The notes under the pieces are model-generated. The model had not been told where the DNA came from and made no database searches. It saw only the letters and a program-made list of their open reading frames with translations. The position numbers were made by a program, and so were the translations under genes. A DNA stretch of 64,000 bases, from assembly GCF_000411975.1 (NCBI RefSeq), contig NZ_ASXG01000058.1:1-64000 (forward strand). The letters run 5' to 3'. Of the stretch, positions 54,429-62,254 are shown piece by piece. Source of the stretch: Amycolatopsis orientalis DSM 43388. GTDB lineage: Bacteria; Actinomycetota; Actinomycetes; Mycobacteriales; Pseudonocardiaceae. Positions within the stretch are counted from its first letter, which is position 1, and each line of letters opens with the position of its first letter.

Positions 54429-55239
54429 AGCCGTGCAGGGCCAGATACGGCGCGATCCCGACCAGCACCGCGACGAGAGCGGCCTTGAGCGTCTTCGCCG
54501 GCAAGGCGTGCGCGATCCGCCAGCCGATCAACACGCCCGCCAGCTCCGGAATCCCGACGATCGCCGCCAGCGGCCAGTCGACCGCGCCGTGCAGGACGTA
54601 CCCGAGCGTGCCGACGCTGGCGATCACCACCGACTGGACCTGCGCCGCGGCGAGCGCCCCGAGCACCGGCATCCCGGCGACCACCAGCAACGGCACCGCC
54701 AGCATCGGCCCGCCGACCCCGACGAGTCCCGCCACGACCGCGACCCCGGTTCCGATCGCCCCGGCGACCGGCAGCCCGACCGGCCGCTCCCGTCCCTTCA
54801 ACCCGACGAACACCGCCACCACGAGCGCGAACCCGCCGAGCACGATCCCGAAGGCCTTGGTGGACACCGCGGAGTTCAGCAGCACGCCCAGCGGCGTGCC
54901 GACGGTCGCGGCCGCGGCGAGAACTCCCGCCACCCGCCGCGTTTCCGGTTCCCGCAACTGTCCGGAATGGACGAACGCGGCACTGCCCAGGATCCCGGTG
55001 GCCACGTGCGTGACGATCGCCGTCCCGGCCACCTGCGCCGGGCTGAGCGACGTGAAGACGAACAACCCGACCGTCGCGAGCACCCCGCCCGGCCCGACGG
55101 CGGTGATGCCGATCCCGGCGAGCAGCCCGGTGACGACGAGCGCGGCGATCACCTGCGCCACCGCCGGAAGCCGGTTCCTCCCAGCGGAATGCGCCAGAAT
55201 GCGCGGCTGGCCAATCGAATCACTCCCATCTTGGTGCAC
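54427..55239 (-). CDS. TauE/SafE family anion exporter
   Basis: The longest frame gives 270 residues with eight hydrophobic segments. The repeat pattern GIGITAVGPGGVLATVGL and VAGLVGVGGPMLAVPLL marks the two halves of TauE/SafE (DUF81) proteins, which move sulfonates, sulfite or sulfoacetate across the membrane. The start is unsure: GTG 55239 gives a hydrophilic N-terminus of 27 residues, while GTG 55161 starts right at the first helix but with its GGAGG 15 bases away. A long palindrome lies immediately upstream. Confidence 0.85.
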   Translation of the reverse strand: MHQDGSDSIGQPRILAHSAGRNRLPAVAQVIAALVVTGLLAGIGITAVGPGGVLATVGLFVFTSLSPAQVAGTAIVTHVATGILGSAAFVHSGQLREPETRRVAGVLAAAATVGTPLGVLLNSAVSTKAFGIVLGGFALVVAVFVGLKGRERPVGLPVAGAIGTGVAVVAGLVGVGGPMLAVPLLVVAGMPVLGALAAAQVQSVVIASVGTLGYVLHGAVDWPLAAIVGIPELAGVLIGWRIAHALPAKTLKAALVAVLVGIAPYLALHG

Positions 55240-55255
55240 CCCGGCCCGGACCCGT

Positions 55256-55303
55256 CGTCGTGAGTGCTGATGCCGGTTCTAACCGGCATCAGCACTCACG
55301 ACG
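55256..55303. repeat. Perfect 23-bp palindrome of the CGTGAGT family
   Basis: The arms 55256-55278 and 55281-55303 are exact inverted repeats. The core TGCCGGTTCTAACCGGCA is identical to that of the palindrome at 45663, and the ends TCGTGAGT/ACTCACGA are shared. It lies between the GntR stop and the TauE start on the minus strand. Confidence 0.9.
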
Positions 55304-55311
55304 CGCCTCGC

Positions 55312-56037
55312 TCACCCGGGGCCGCGATGCAGGGTCGCCCGGAGCGTGAGCCGGTCCGCGCGGATGTGCAGCCACTCCGCGTCCACCGGCCGCCCGTCCG
55401 GCAACCGGGTCAACCGGTCCAGCGCGAAAACCGCCGTCCCCGGGGCGACGTCCAGCAGCGCCGCCGTATCCGGCCCGGCCGACACCGCGTGCACCTCGAC
55501 CTCCGCCCGCCCCAGCCGGATCCCGTTGGTCTCCTCCAGCAGCGCGAACAGATCCCGGTGCGCCAGATCCTTCCCCAGCAACGGAATCCCCAGATCCGCC
55601 ACCAGATAGGTCGAGTCCAGAGACAACGGCGCCCCGCCCAGCCGCCGGACGCGCTCCAGGTGCACGACCTCTTCCCCCGCCGCCAGCCCGAGGCGTTCCG
55701 CCACCGACGGCGGCGCGGCGACCGGCTCGGCGGTGCGCACCTCGTTCACGACCTCGCCGTGGCCTTCGAGCGCCTCCGCCAGCCCGGTCAGCCGATCGAG
55801 CCCGTGCCCGTATTTCGGGCGCACGACGAGCGTCCCGACTCCCTGCCGGCGTTCGACGAGCCCTTCGTCCCGCAGCAAGCCGAGCGCTTCCCGCACGACG
55901 TTGCGCGACGCGCCGAACCACTCGCCCAACGCGCGCTCGCTCGGCAGCAGCTCGCCGACCTCGCCCGCGACGATCCGCTGCCGCAGGCCGTCGGCCACCT
56001 GCCGGGCCCGTTCCGCCCTCCGCTGCGTAGTCACCAC
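55312..56037 (-). CDS. GntR regulator, HutC/UTRA type
   Basis: This 241-residue protein has a winged helix at about 8-70 (LLPSERALGEWFGASRNVVREALGLLRDEG) and a UTRA ligand domain (VVHLERVRRLGGAPLSLDSTYL, GTAVFALDRLTRLPDGRPVDAEWLH). UTRA domains bind sugars, amino acids or phosphonate-like ligands. The GTG start at 56037 has no Shine-Dalgarno but TAGCGT seven bases before it. It is upstream of the TauE gene on the same strand and may control it. Confidence 0.88.
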   Translation of the reverse strand: MVTTQRRAERARQVADGLRQRIVAGEVGELLPSERALGEWFGASRNVVREALGLLRDEGLVERRQGVGTLVVRPKYGHGLDRLTGLAEALEGHGEVVNEVRTAEPVAAPPSVAERLGLAAGEEVVHLERVRRLGGAPLSLDSTYLVADLGIPLLGKDLAHRDLFALLEETNGIRLGRAEVEVHAVSAGPDTAALLDVAPGTAVFALDRLTRLPDGRPVDAEWLHIRADRLTLRATLHRGPG

Positions 56038-56044
56038 GACGGCG

Positions 56045-56050
56045 ACGCTA
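56045..56050 (-). promoter_or_regulatory. Leaderless -10 box of the UTRA GntR gene
   Basis: TAGCGT on the minus strand lies exactly seven bases before the GTG start, the same arrangement as at 14765. An AT-rich TAATCAAAAT stretch lies just upstream. Confidence 0.5.
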
Positions 56051-56255
56051 CCGGGATTTTGATTACGCCGAGGTTACGCCACCCACATTGACCTGCGGAA
56101 ACGCCGTGAGCAGCGGCAATGCACGGCACCCTCGCCCATTCCGCCACCGCGACCTGCCGCACCAGCCGCGCCGACCGTCCCGACGAGGCCGGGAACGGTC
56201 AGCGCGTCGTCCGAGCTGCCCCACGCCGCGTTTCGGCGGCCACGGGCGGCACCGT

Positions 56256-57020
56256 TCAGCAGATGCTCCCCAGGCTCGACGTCCAGCCCCACCACATCCC
56301 GTACTCGGCGAGGTTCCCGGCGTCGTTCAGGTGCACGTTGTCCGACAGCCACGGGCTCGGGTTCGGCAGATTCGCCGATCCCGCGGGCGGGATGTACTGC
56401 CGCAGATCGACGAGCGCCGTCCCCTTGGCGACCGCCGTCTGGTAGATCGCCGAGCCGTACTGCGCCCAGGTGTACTTCTGCGTCTGCCCGCCCCACGGGT
56501 TGGGCGTCCACTTCAGCTCGGCGTAGATCGACAGCAGGATGTCCACCCCGGGCCGCGCCGCGCGGATGTTGTCGATGAGCTTGCCGAGGTTCGCCTTGAA
56601 CACCGCCGGGTCGACCTGCGCGATCAGCTCGTTGCCGCCGAGGTCGACCAGGACCAGGTCGGGCTGGCGTTGCGTGAGGTCGGCGAGCGCGCCGGCCGTG
56701 TCGGGCCAGCGGCCGCCGGGGAGGTAGTCGGTGGCCATCGCGCCGTTGTGCGCGTAGTTCTTGGTCGTGGTGTTCCACTCGGCGTGGAGGTCGTTGGCGA
56801 TTTTCGTGGTCCAGCCGTACGTGGTCGGCGCGTAAGTGTCCGTAGTGGACTGGTAGCCGGTGGTGCCGTAGCCGGTGTCGGCCGAGGTGCCGAAGATCGC
56901 CACCTGCTATTTCTTCGTGCACCAGGTGCTGGTCTGCCCGGCGTCGGCGGCGACGGCGGGGGACATCGCGATGCCGAGGCCGACGAGGGTCAGCAACGCC
57001 GCGACACGGGATCTTCGCAT
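56256..57020 (-). pseudogene. Secreted SGNH/GDSL hydrolase interrupted by an in-frame TAG
   Basis: From ATG 57020 the frame encodes a signal peptide (RRSRVAALLTLVGLGIAMSP, cut near VAA) and the start of the mature protein (WCTKK). It then meets TAG at 56907-56909 (codon 38) and continues without shift through the whole enzyme to 56256. The catalytic regions are complete: FGTSADTG (the GDS-like nucleophile block), VDLGGNEL, and SDNVHLNDAGN with the Asp/His pair. A stop here leaves only a cytosolic GTG restart at 56903 without signal peptide. It may be a nonsense mutation, a read-through case or a sequence error. Confidence 0.8.
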
Positions 57021-57147
57021 GGGGACCGGGCCTTTCCGGGGAGAGACGATCTGCGGATGTGTCGCCGCCGCGGCCCCGCTCGTTACCGGAGTGCGCGAAC
57101 CGAAACCGGGATGCGGGCGACGTCACGGTTCTGGCAGTCTCGGGGAG

Positions 57148-58344
57148 GTGAAGATCCTGTTCGCGACCGCGCCCGGGCACGGGCTCACGCTCCCGCTGAT
57201 CCCGGTGGTCTGGGCCGCCCGGGCCGCCGGGCACGACGTGCTGCTGGCCACCACCGCCGAGATCGCCGAGGTGTCCGCGCGGGCCGGGCTGCCGGTCGCC
57301 GACGTCTTCCCCGGCCGCGACATCTGGACCGACCTGCTGGCTGCCGTCAAGGGCGGGGCCCCGGATCCGGACGAACCGGAGGAATACCGGATCGCGCGGC
57401 AGTACCCGGGCCCGTTCGGGCTCTTCACCGCCGCCATGACCGAGGGCACGATCGAGGCGGGCCGGGCGTTCGGCGCGGACCTCGTCGTCTATCCGTCCGA
57501 TCACGGGGCCGGCGGGCTCGCCGCGGTCGCGCTCGGCGTGCCCGCGCTCGAGGTCGGCAACCGGATCTCGTGGTCGGCCCGCGACCGCTCGTGGCGCACC
57601 GAGCACGACGACTTCTTCGGCGGCGAACTCGTGACGCTGATGCGCGAGAAGCTCGGCCTCGGCGACGCGCCGCCGAACGTCCTCGCCCGGATCGACCCGC
57701 GGGCGCCGAGCATGGGCGGGCTGCGCGCGGACGAGGCGCCGCTCGACGAACGCGACGGCGCGCCGTGGTGGCCGATGCGGTTCGTGCCGTACAACGGCGG
57801 AGCCGTGCTGCCGGAGTGGGTGCTGCGGAAGCCGGACCGGCCTCGGGTGGCGGTCACGCTGGGCACGGTGGTGCCGGCGATGTCCGGGGTCAGCAGCCTG
57901 AAGGTGGTGCTGGACGCGCTCGGCGGGATGGACGTCGAAGTCATTCTCGCGGCGGGCACTGCTGATCTGAGCGAACTGGGCGAGCTGCCGGGGAATGTCC
58001 GGTCGGTGGGGTATCTGCCGCTGTCGGTTTTCCTGCCGGGGTGTGCGGCGATCGTGCACCACGGGGGTTCCGGAACGACTGCCGCGCCGTTGTTCTACGG
58101 CGTGCCGCAGCTGGTTCTGCCCAGTTTCGCGGACAATCCGATGTCGGCCGAGCGGGTGGTCGAGCGGGGCGTCGGGCTGAGCCATGATCCGGCCACTGCG
58201 GACGTTCCCGCGGTGCGGAAGCTGGTCTCGCAGCTGCTCGAGGACGAGACGTTCCGCAAGGCGGCTGCGGAGGTGCGGACGGAGATGAGCGAGCAGCCCA
58301 CTCCGGCCGACGTCCTCGCGCGCGCGGTCGCGGCTCTCCGCTGA
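57148..58344 (+). CDS. GT1-type glycosyltransferase (macrolide/UDP-sugar family)
   Basis: This 398-residue two-domain GT-B enzyme has an N-terminal acceptor domain ILFATAPGHGLTLPLIPVVWAARAAGHDV, split as helix and strand, and a C-terminal nucleotide-sugar domain with VHHGGSGTTAAPLFYGVPQLVLP, the family's donor-binding block. It resembles natural-product glycosyltransferases (EryCIII-like). No aglycone pathway or deoxysugar genes are adjacent, so the acceptor is unknown. GTG 57148 is placed by homology; GGGGAG abuts it, so initiation may be leaderless (CAGTCT lies seven bases upstream). Confidence 0.88.
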   Translation: MKILFATAPGHGLTLPLIPVVWAARAAGHDVLLATTAEIAEVSARAGLPVADVFPGRDIWTDLLAAVKGGAPDPDEPEEYRIARQYPGPFGLFTAAMTEGTIEAGRAFGADLVVYPSDHGAGGLAAVALGVPALEVGNRISWSARDRSWRTEHDDFFGGELVTLMREKLGLGDAPPNVLARIDPRAPSMGGLRADEAPLDERDGAPWWPMRFVPYNGGAVLPEWVLRKPDRPRVAVTLGTVVPAMSGVSSLKVVLDALGGMDVEVILAAGTADLSELGELPGNVRSVGYLPLSVFLPGCAAIVHHGGSGTTAAPLFYGVPQLVLPSFADNPMSAERVVERGVGLSHDPATADVPAVRKLVSQLLEDETFRKAAAEVRTEMSEQPTPADVLARAVAALR

Positions 58345-58362
58345 ACCGCGGGACCGCGGCGG

Positions 58363-59580
58363 CTAGATCGCCGTTTCCCCCTTGCCCAGCACGACAATCC
58401 CGAAGTCGCTCACGTGGTAGTGGCCACGATCCCTCGCCAGATCGACCCCGATGTGCGCGCCGGGCGGGACGACGACGTTCTTGTCCAGGATCGCCCGCCG
58501 CACCACCGCGCCGCGCCCGACGCGGGCCCCGTCCAGCAGCACGGAGCCTTGCACGACCGCGCCGTTCTCCACGAAAACGTCCGGCGACAGCACCGAATCG
58601 ACCACCTGCGCCCCGGAAATGATGCAGCCGTTGCTGACGATCGACTGGGTCGCCGTGCCGCCTTCCACGAATTTCGCCGCCGCGCGCTGGCCGGGATGGG
58701 CCAGGATCGGCCATTTCCGGTTGTACAGGTTGAAAATCGGCTGCGTCGAAATCAGGTCCGTGTGCGCGTCGTAATAGCTGTCGATCGTTCCGACGTCGCG
58801 CCAGTAGCCGTGGTCCCGGTCGGTTTCGCCGGGAACCACGTTGCCGTTGAAGTCGTAGACCGCCGCCTCGGATTTTTCCACCAGAGCCGGGATGATGTCG
58901 CGGCCCATGTCGTGTTTGGACGCCGGGTTCTTGGCGTCCGCGTGCAGCGCGTCGAGCATCACCTGCGTCGTGAAGACGTAGTTGCCCATCGAAACGTACG
59001 ACTCGTCCGGCGAATCCGGCAGGCCCGGCGGGTCCTCGGGCTTCTCCAGGAACGCGTCGATCTTGGTGCCGTCCTCGGTGCTGATCACGCCGAACGAGCG
59101 GGCTTCCGAACGCGGCACGCGGATGCCGGCGACCGTCACGCCCGCGCCGGACGCGATGTGCGCGTCGATCATCTGGCGCGGGTCCATCCGGTAGATGTTG
59201 TCCGCGCCGAACACCGCGATGTACGCGGGCGATTCGTCGTGCACGAGGTTGAGGCTCTGGTGGATCGCGTCCGCGCTGCCCTGGAACCAGCGCGGGCCCA
59301 GCCGCTGCTGCGCGGGCACCGGCGTGACGTACTCGCCGGTCAGCGACGACAGCCGCCACGTCGTCGAGATGTGCCGGTCCAGCGAATGCGATTTGTACTG
59401 CGTCAGCACGCAGATCCGGCGGATCCCGCCGTGCACGAGGTTGGAGAGCACGAAGTCGACCAGCCGGTGCACGCCCCCGAACGGGACCGCGGGTTTCGCG
59501 CGGTCGGTGGTCAGCGGCATCAGCCGTTTGCCCTCGCCGCCGGCGAGGACGATTCCCAGCACATCGGATCCGTCGATCAC
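58363..59580 (-). CDS. glgC: Glucose-1-phosphate adenylyltransferase
   Basis: This 405-residue enzyme makes ADP-glucose from ATP and glucose-1-phosphate, the donor for alpha-glucan synthesis. The pyrophosphorylase signature [20 protein letters not shown], the substrate loop [25 protein letters not shown] and a C-terminal left-handed beta-helix (residues about 290-400) are all present. The GTG overlaps the glgM stop (GTGA) with GGAGGG upstream, so the two genes are coupled. Confidence 0.95.
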   Translation of the reverse strand: MIDGSDVLGIVLAGGEGKRLMPLTTDRAKPAVPFGGVHRLVDFVLSNLVHGGIRRICVLTQYKSHSLDRHISTTWRLSSLTGEYVTPVPAQQRLGPRWFQGSADAIHQSLNLVHDESPAYIAVFGADNIYRMDPRQMIDAHIASGAGVTVAGIRVPRSEARSFGVISTEDGTKIDAFLEKPEDPPGLPDSPDESYVSMGNYVFTTQVMLDALHADAKNPASKHDMGRDIIPALVEKSEAAVYDFNGNVVPGETDRDHGYWRDVGTIDSYYDAHTDLISTQPIFNLYNRKWPILAHPGQRAAAKFVEGGTATQSIVSNGCIISGAQVVDSVLSPDVFVENGAVVQGSVLLDGARVGRGAVVRRAILDKNVVVPPGAHIGVDLARDRGHYHVSDFGIVVLGKGETAI

Positions 59581-60734
59581 GAAACCCTCCCGCACGCCTC
59601 GTACACCCCGACCGTCGCGGCGGCGATCGCCGGCCAGCCGAACTCTCCCACCGCGCGGTCCCGTCCGGCGAGGCCCAGCCGGGTGGCCCGGGCGCGGTCG
59701 GCGGCCAGGTCGTTGATCCCGCGCGCGAGCCCGGCCTCGAAAGCGCCGGGCTCGTTCTCGTCGTAATGCACCAGCACCCCGGTCTCGCCGTCGGCGACCA
59801 CCTCCGGGATTCCGCCGACGTCGCTGGCCACCACCGCGGTGCCGCAGGCCATCGCTTCCAGGTTCACGATGCCGAGCGGTTCGTACACCGACGGGCAGAC
59901 GAACACCAGCGCGTGCGTCAGCAGCTGGACGACTTCGCGGCGCGGCAGCATTTCCGGGATCCAGTGCACGCCGGACCGCTTTTCCTGCAGTTCCGCGACC
60001 AGTCCGCGGAACTCCGCGTCCAGCTCCGGCGTGTCCGCGCCGCCCGCGCACAGGACGAGCTGCACGTCTTCCTCGAGTGCGGCCCCGGCGCGCACGAGGT
60101 GCGGCACGCCTTTCTGCCGCGTGATCCGGCCGACGAACAGCGCGTACGGCCGGTTCGGATCGATGCCGTGCTTCTCCAGTACGTCGGTGCCTGGATCGGG
60201 TTGGTACAGCTCGGTGTCGATGCCGTTGCGCACCACGTGCACCCGCGCCGGGTCGACGTTCGGGTACGCGGCGAGCACGTCGCGCCGCATGCCGGAACTG
60301 ACCGCGATGATCGCGTCCGCCGCCTCGTAGGCGTCGCGCTCGATCCACGACGACACCCGGTAGCCGCCGCCGAGCTGCTCGGCCTTCCACGGCCGCAGCG
60401 GTTCGAGCGAGTGCGCGGTGACGACGTGCGGGATGCCGTGCGCGAGCTTCGCGAGATGGCCGCCGAGGTTCGCGTACCAGGTATGACTGTGCGCGAGATC
60501 GTGTCCGGCGAGCGCGTCCGCCATCGAAACCGCGATGTCCATGGTGGCGAACGCGGGCTGGGCGTACCCGTGCGCGTCGCGGTGCCCGTGTGCGCCGTCC
60601 GGGCGGTCGGGACCCCAGCAGTGCACGTCCAGGTCGACCAGCGACCGCAGTTCCCGCGCGAGGAACTCGACATGCACCCCCGCTCCCCCGTACACGTCCG
60701 GCGGGTACTCCCGGGTGAGCAGGCCGACCTTCAT
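59577..60734 (-). CDS. glgM: GT4 glucosyltransferase, alpha-maltose-1-phosphate synthase/glycogen synthase
   Basis: This 385-residue GT-B enzyme closely resembles actinobacterial GlgM (Rv1212c-like). The N-terminal acceptor motif is [20 protein letters not shown], the donor site includes [15 protein letters not shown], and the EPLGIVNLE motif (E-x7-E) is at about 300-308. It uses ADP-glucose from the adjacent GlgC to make maltose-1-phosphate or elongate glucan. TAGGGT lies six bases before the ATG, suggesting a leaderless transcript. Confidence 0.92.
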   Translation of the reverse strand: MKVGLLTREYPPDVYGGAGVHVEFLARELRSLVDLDVHCWGPDRPDGAHGHRDAHGYAQPAFATMDIAVSMADALAGHDLAHSHTWYANLGGHLAKLAHGIPHVVTAHSLEPLRPWKAEQLGGGYRVSSWIERDAYEAADAIIAVSSGMRRDVLAAYPNVDPARVHVVRNGIDTELYQPDPGTDVLEKHGIDPNRPYALFVGRITRQKGVPHLVRAGAALEEDVQLVLCAGGADTPELDAEFRGLVAELQEKRSGVHWIPEMLPRREVVQLLTHALVFVCPSVYEPLGIVNLEAMACGTAVVASDVGGIPEVVADGETGVLVHYDENEPGAFEAGLARGINDLAADRARATRLGLAGRDRAVGEFGWPAIAAATVGVYEACGRVS

Positions 60735-60740
60735 GCGTTG

Positions 60741-60746
60741 ACCCTA
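60741..60746 (-). promoter_or_regulatory. Predicted leaderless -10 box of glgM-glgC
   Basis: TAGGGT on the minus strand lies six bases before the glgM ATG. No Shine-Dalgarno competes with this reading. Confidence 0.45.
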
Positions 60747-60800
60747 GACGTCCCCACCGGAGCAACGCAGTACGGAATGCGGGCGAATCCGGTTCGCCGC

Positions 60801-61565
60801 TCAGTGTTCGCGCTGTCCTACCACGACTGTTGCGCCGAGTTCTTCGTCTTCCTCGACGGACGCGGCCAGTCCTGCCCGGCGCACCTCGGCCGTCGCGGCC
60901 GCCGCTTGGCGTTCGCTGGCTTCGAAAAGCACGTGGCCGCCGGGCGCGAGCCACTCCGGAGCCTCCGCGACGACGCGCCGGAGCACGTCGAGACCGTCAG
61001 CTCCTCCGTCGAGCGCGACGCGGGGTTCGTGATCGCGCGCTTCGGGCGGCATCAACGCGACGTCGTCGGTGGGGACGTACGGAACATTCGCGATCAGCAC
61101 GTCGACGCGGCCGCGCAACCGCCGCGGAAGCGGAGCGTAGAGGTCGCCTTGGTAGACCTCGCCCGGCACGTTCTGCCGCGCGCACTCGACGGCGGCCGGT
61201 TCGACGTCCGCCGCGTGGAGCTCTGTCCCGGGCACCTCCGCCGCGACCGTCGCGCCCAGCGCACCGGAACCGCAGCACAGATCGACCACCACCGACTGCG
61301 CGTGCGCGAACCCGGCGGCCAGCCGCACCAGCAGCTCAGTGCGGCGCCGGGGCACGAAAACACCCGGTGCGACGGCGAACCGGCGGCCGGCGAACTCCGC
61401 CCAGCCGAGGACGTGCTCCAGCGGTTCCCCGGCGACCCGGCGCTCGACCATCGCGGCCAGGTCGCCCGATTGGCCCAGCAGGAGCCGGGCCTCGTCCTCG
61501 GCGAACACGCATCCGGCGGCGCGCAGCCGAGCGACGGTGTCCTCGAAGCCGGCGAACTCGCTCAC
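60801..61565 (-). CDS. PrmC/HemK-like N5-glutamine methyltransferase
   Basis: This 254-residue protein has an N-terminal helical domain, then a SAM-binding domain with [12 protein letters not shown] as motif I and IANVPYVPT as the catalytic NPPY-type motif (here N-V-P-Y). PFVPR-like text appears as [13 protein letters not shown]. PrmC methylates the GGQ glutamine of release factors, but this is a divergent paralog without prfA nearby, so the target may differ. It is coupled to the USP gene by a GTGA overlap. Confidence 0.87.
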   Translation of the reverse strand: MSEFAGFEDTVARLRAAGCVFAEDEARLLLGQSGDLAAMVERRVAGEPLEHVLGWAEFAGRRFAVAPGVFVPRRRTELLVRLAAGFAHAQSVVVDLCCGSGALGATVAAEVPGTELHAADVEPAAVECARQNVPGEVYQGDLYAPLPRRLRGRVDVLIANVPYVPTDDVALMPPEARDHEPRVALDGGADGLDVLRRVVAEAPEWLAPGGHVLFEASERQAAAATAEVRRAGLAASVEEDEELGATVVVGQREH

Positions 61566-62056
61566 GGAACCACGACGACCGGCCAGGTCGCGGCGCGCAC
61601 CAGCCGGTTGCCGACCGAGCCGACGAGCCGGTGCCCGCCCTGCTCGGACGCGCCGACCACGACCATGTCGGCGTTGACCTCCTGCGCGGCCTGGCGCAGT
61701 TCGGGGAAGGTCTCGCCGCGGCGGACCACGAACGTGACCGGCACCTGCAGGTCGGCCGCCCGGTCGCGCAGTTCCGCCCGCAGCTGCTCGATTTCCTCTT
61801 CGAAGGTCTGCTGCTGCACGTCGACGACGGCGGCCGCGGCGAGCCCGGTCCACACCGTCGGCGCGGCCACGTAGACCACGACCAGCCGCGCCCGCTGCCG
61901 CCGGGCGAGTCCGCCGGCGTAGGCCGTCGCGCGCAGCCCGGTCGGCGAGGTGTCCGCGCCGACGAGGATCACGCGAGGCCCGTCGGTGCCCCGTTCGTAC
62001 GGGCCCGGGTCCCAGCTGGGCCCGTATTCCTCGACCAGTTGCTCCACCCGGCCCAT
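61562..62056 (-). CDS. Universal stress protein (single UspA domain)
   Basis: This 164-residue protein has about 25 extra N-terminal residues before the UspA fold. VILVGADTSPTGLRA begins the fold, and the ATP-binding motif GASEQGGHRLVGSVGNRLV (G-x2-G-x9-G type) lies near the C-terminus, so it probably binds ATP. Its role is stress or dormancy signalling. The gene is divergent from an acyl-CoA synthetase fusion and upstream of the PrmC-like gene. Confidence 0.9.
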   Translation of the reverse strand: MGRVEQLVEEYGPSWDPGPYERGTDGPRVILVGADTSPTGLRATAYAGGLARRQRARLVVVYVAAPTVWTGLAAAAVVDVQQQTFEEEIEQLRAELRDRAADLQVPVTFVVRRGETFPELRQAAQEVNADMVVVGASEQGGHRLVGSVGNRLVRAATWPVVVVP

Positions 62057-62178
62057 TATGTCCGGGACGCCGGACCCCGCCGGGTCGCGTCCGTCACCCC
62101 GGAGCACGCCCGGGAAGAAAATTCCCACCCAGGTGGATTTGCCCTCCGTTCGGAGTACCCCAGGCGCGCTTCGGCTGG

Positions 62179-62254
62179 TAGCGTCCCCGCAACCTGAACA
62201 CGCGTCCGGGAAGGACCGGGGAGCCCAACGCGTGCGGCGGCGAGGCGGATCGCG
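62179..62254 (+). promoter_or_regulatory. Promoter and structured leader of the synthetase gene
   Basis: TAGCGT at 62179-62184 is a likely -10 box, giving a leader of about 64 nt. CACGCGT and ACGCGTG can pair to close a stem around CCGG repeats and the string GGGGAGCCCA. AGGCGGA lies shortly before the ATG. The fold could be a simple hairpin or part of a riboswitch; I cannot decide. Confidence 0.4.

Noticed and set aside
57148-58344. Glycosyltransferase as part of an antibiotic cluster
   Set aside because: No deoxysugar or aglycone genes lie nearby; the flanks are an SGNH hydrolase and glycogen genes.
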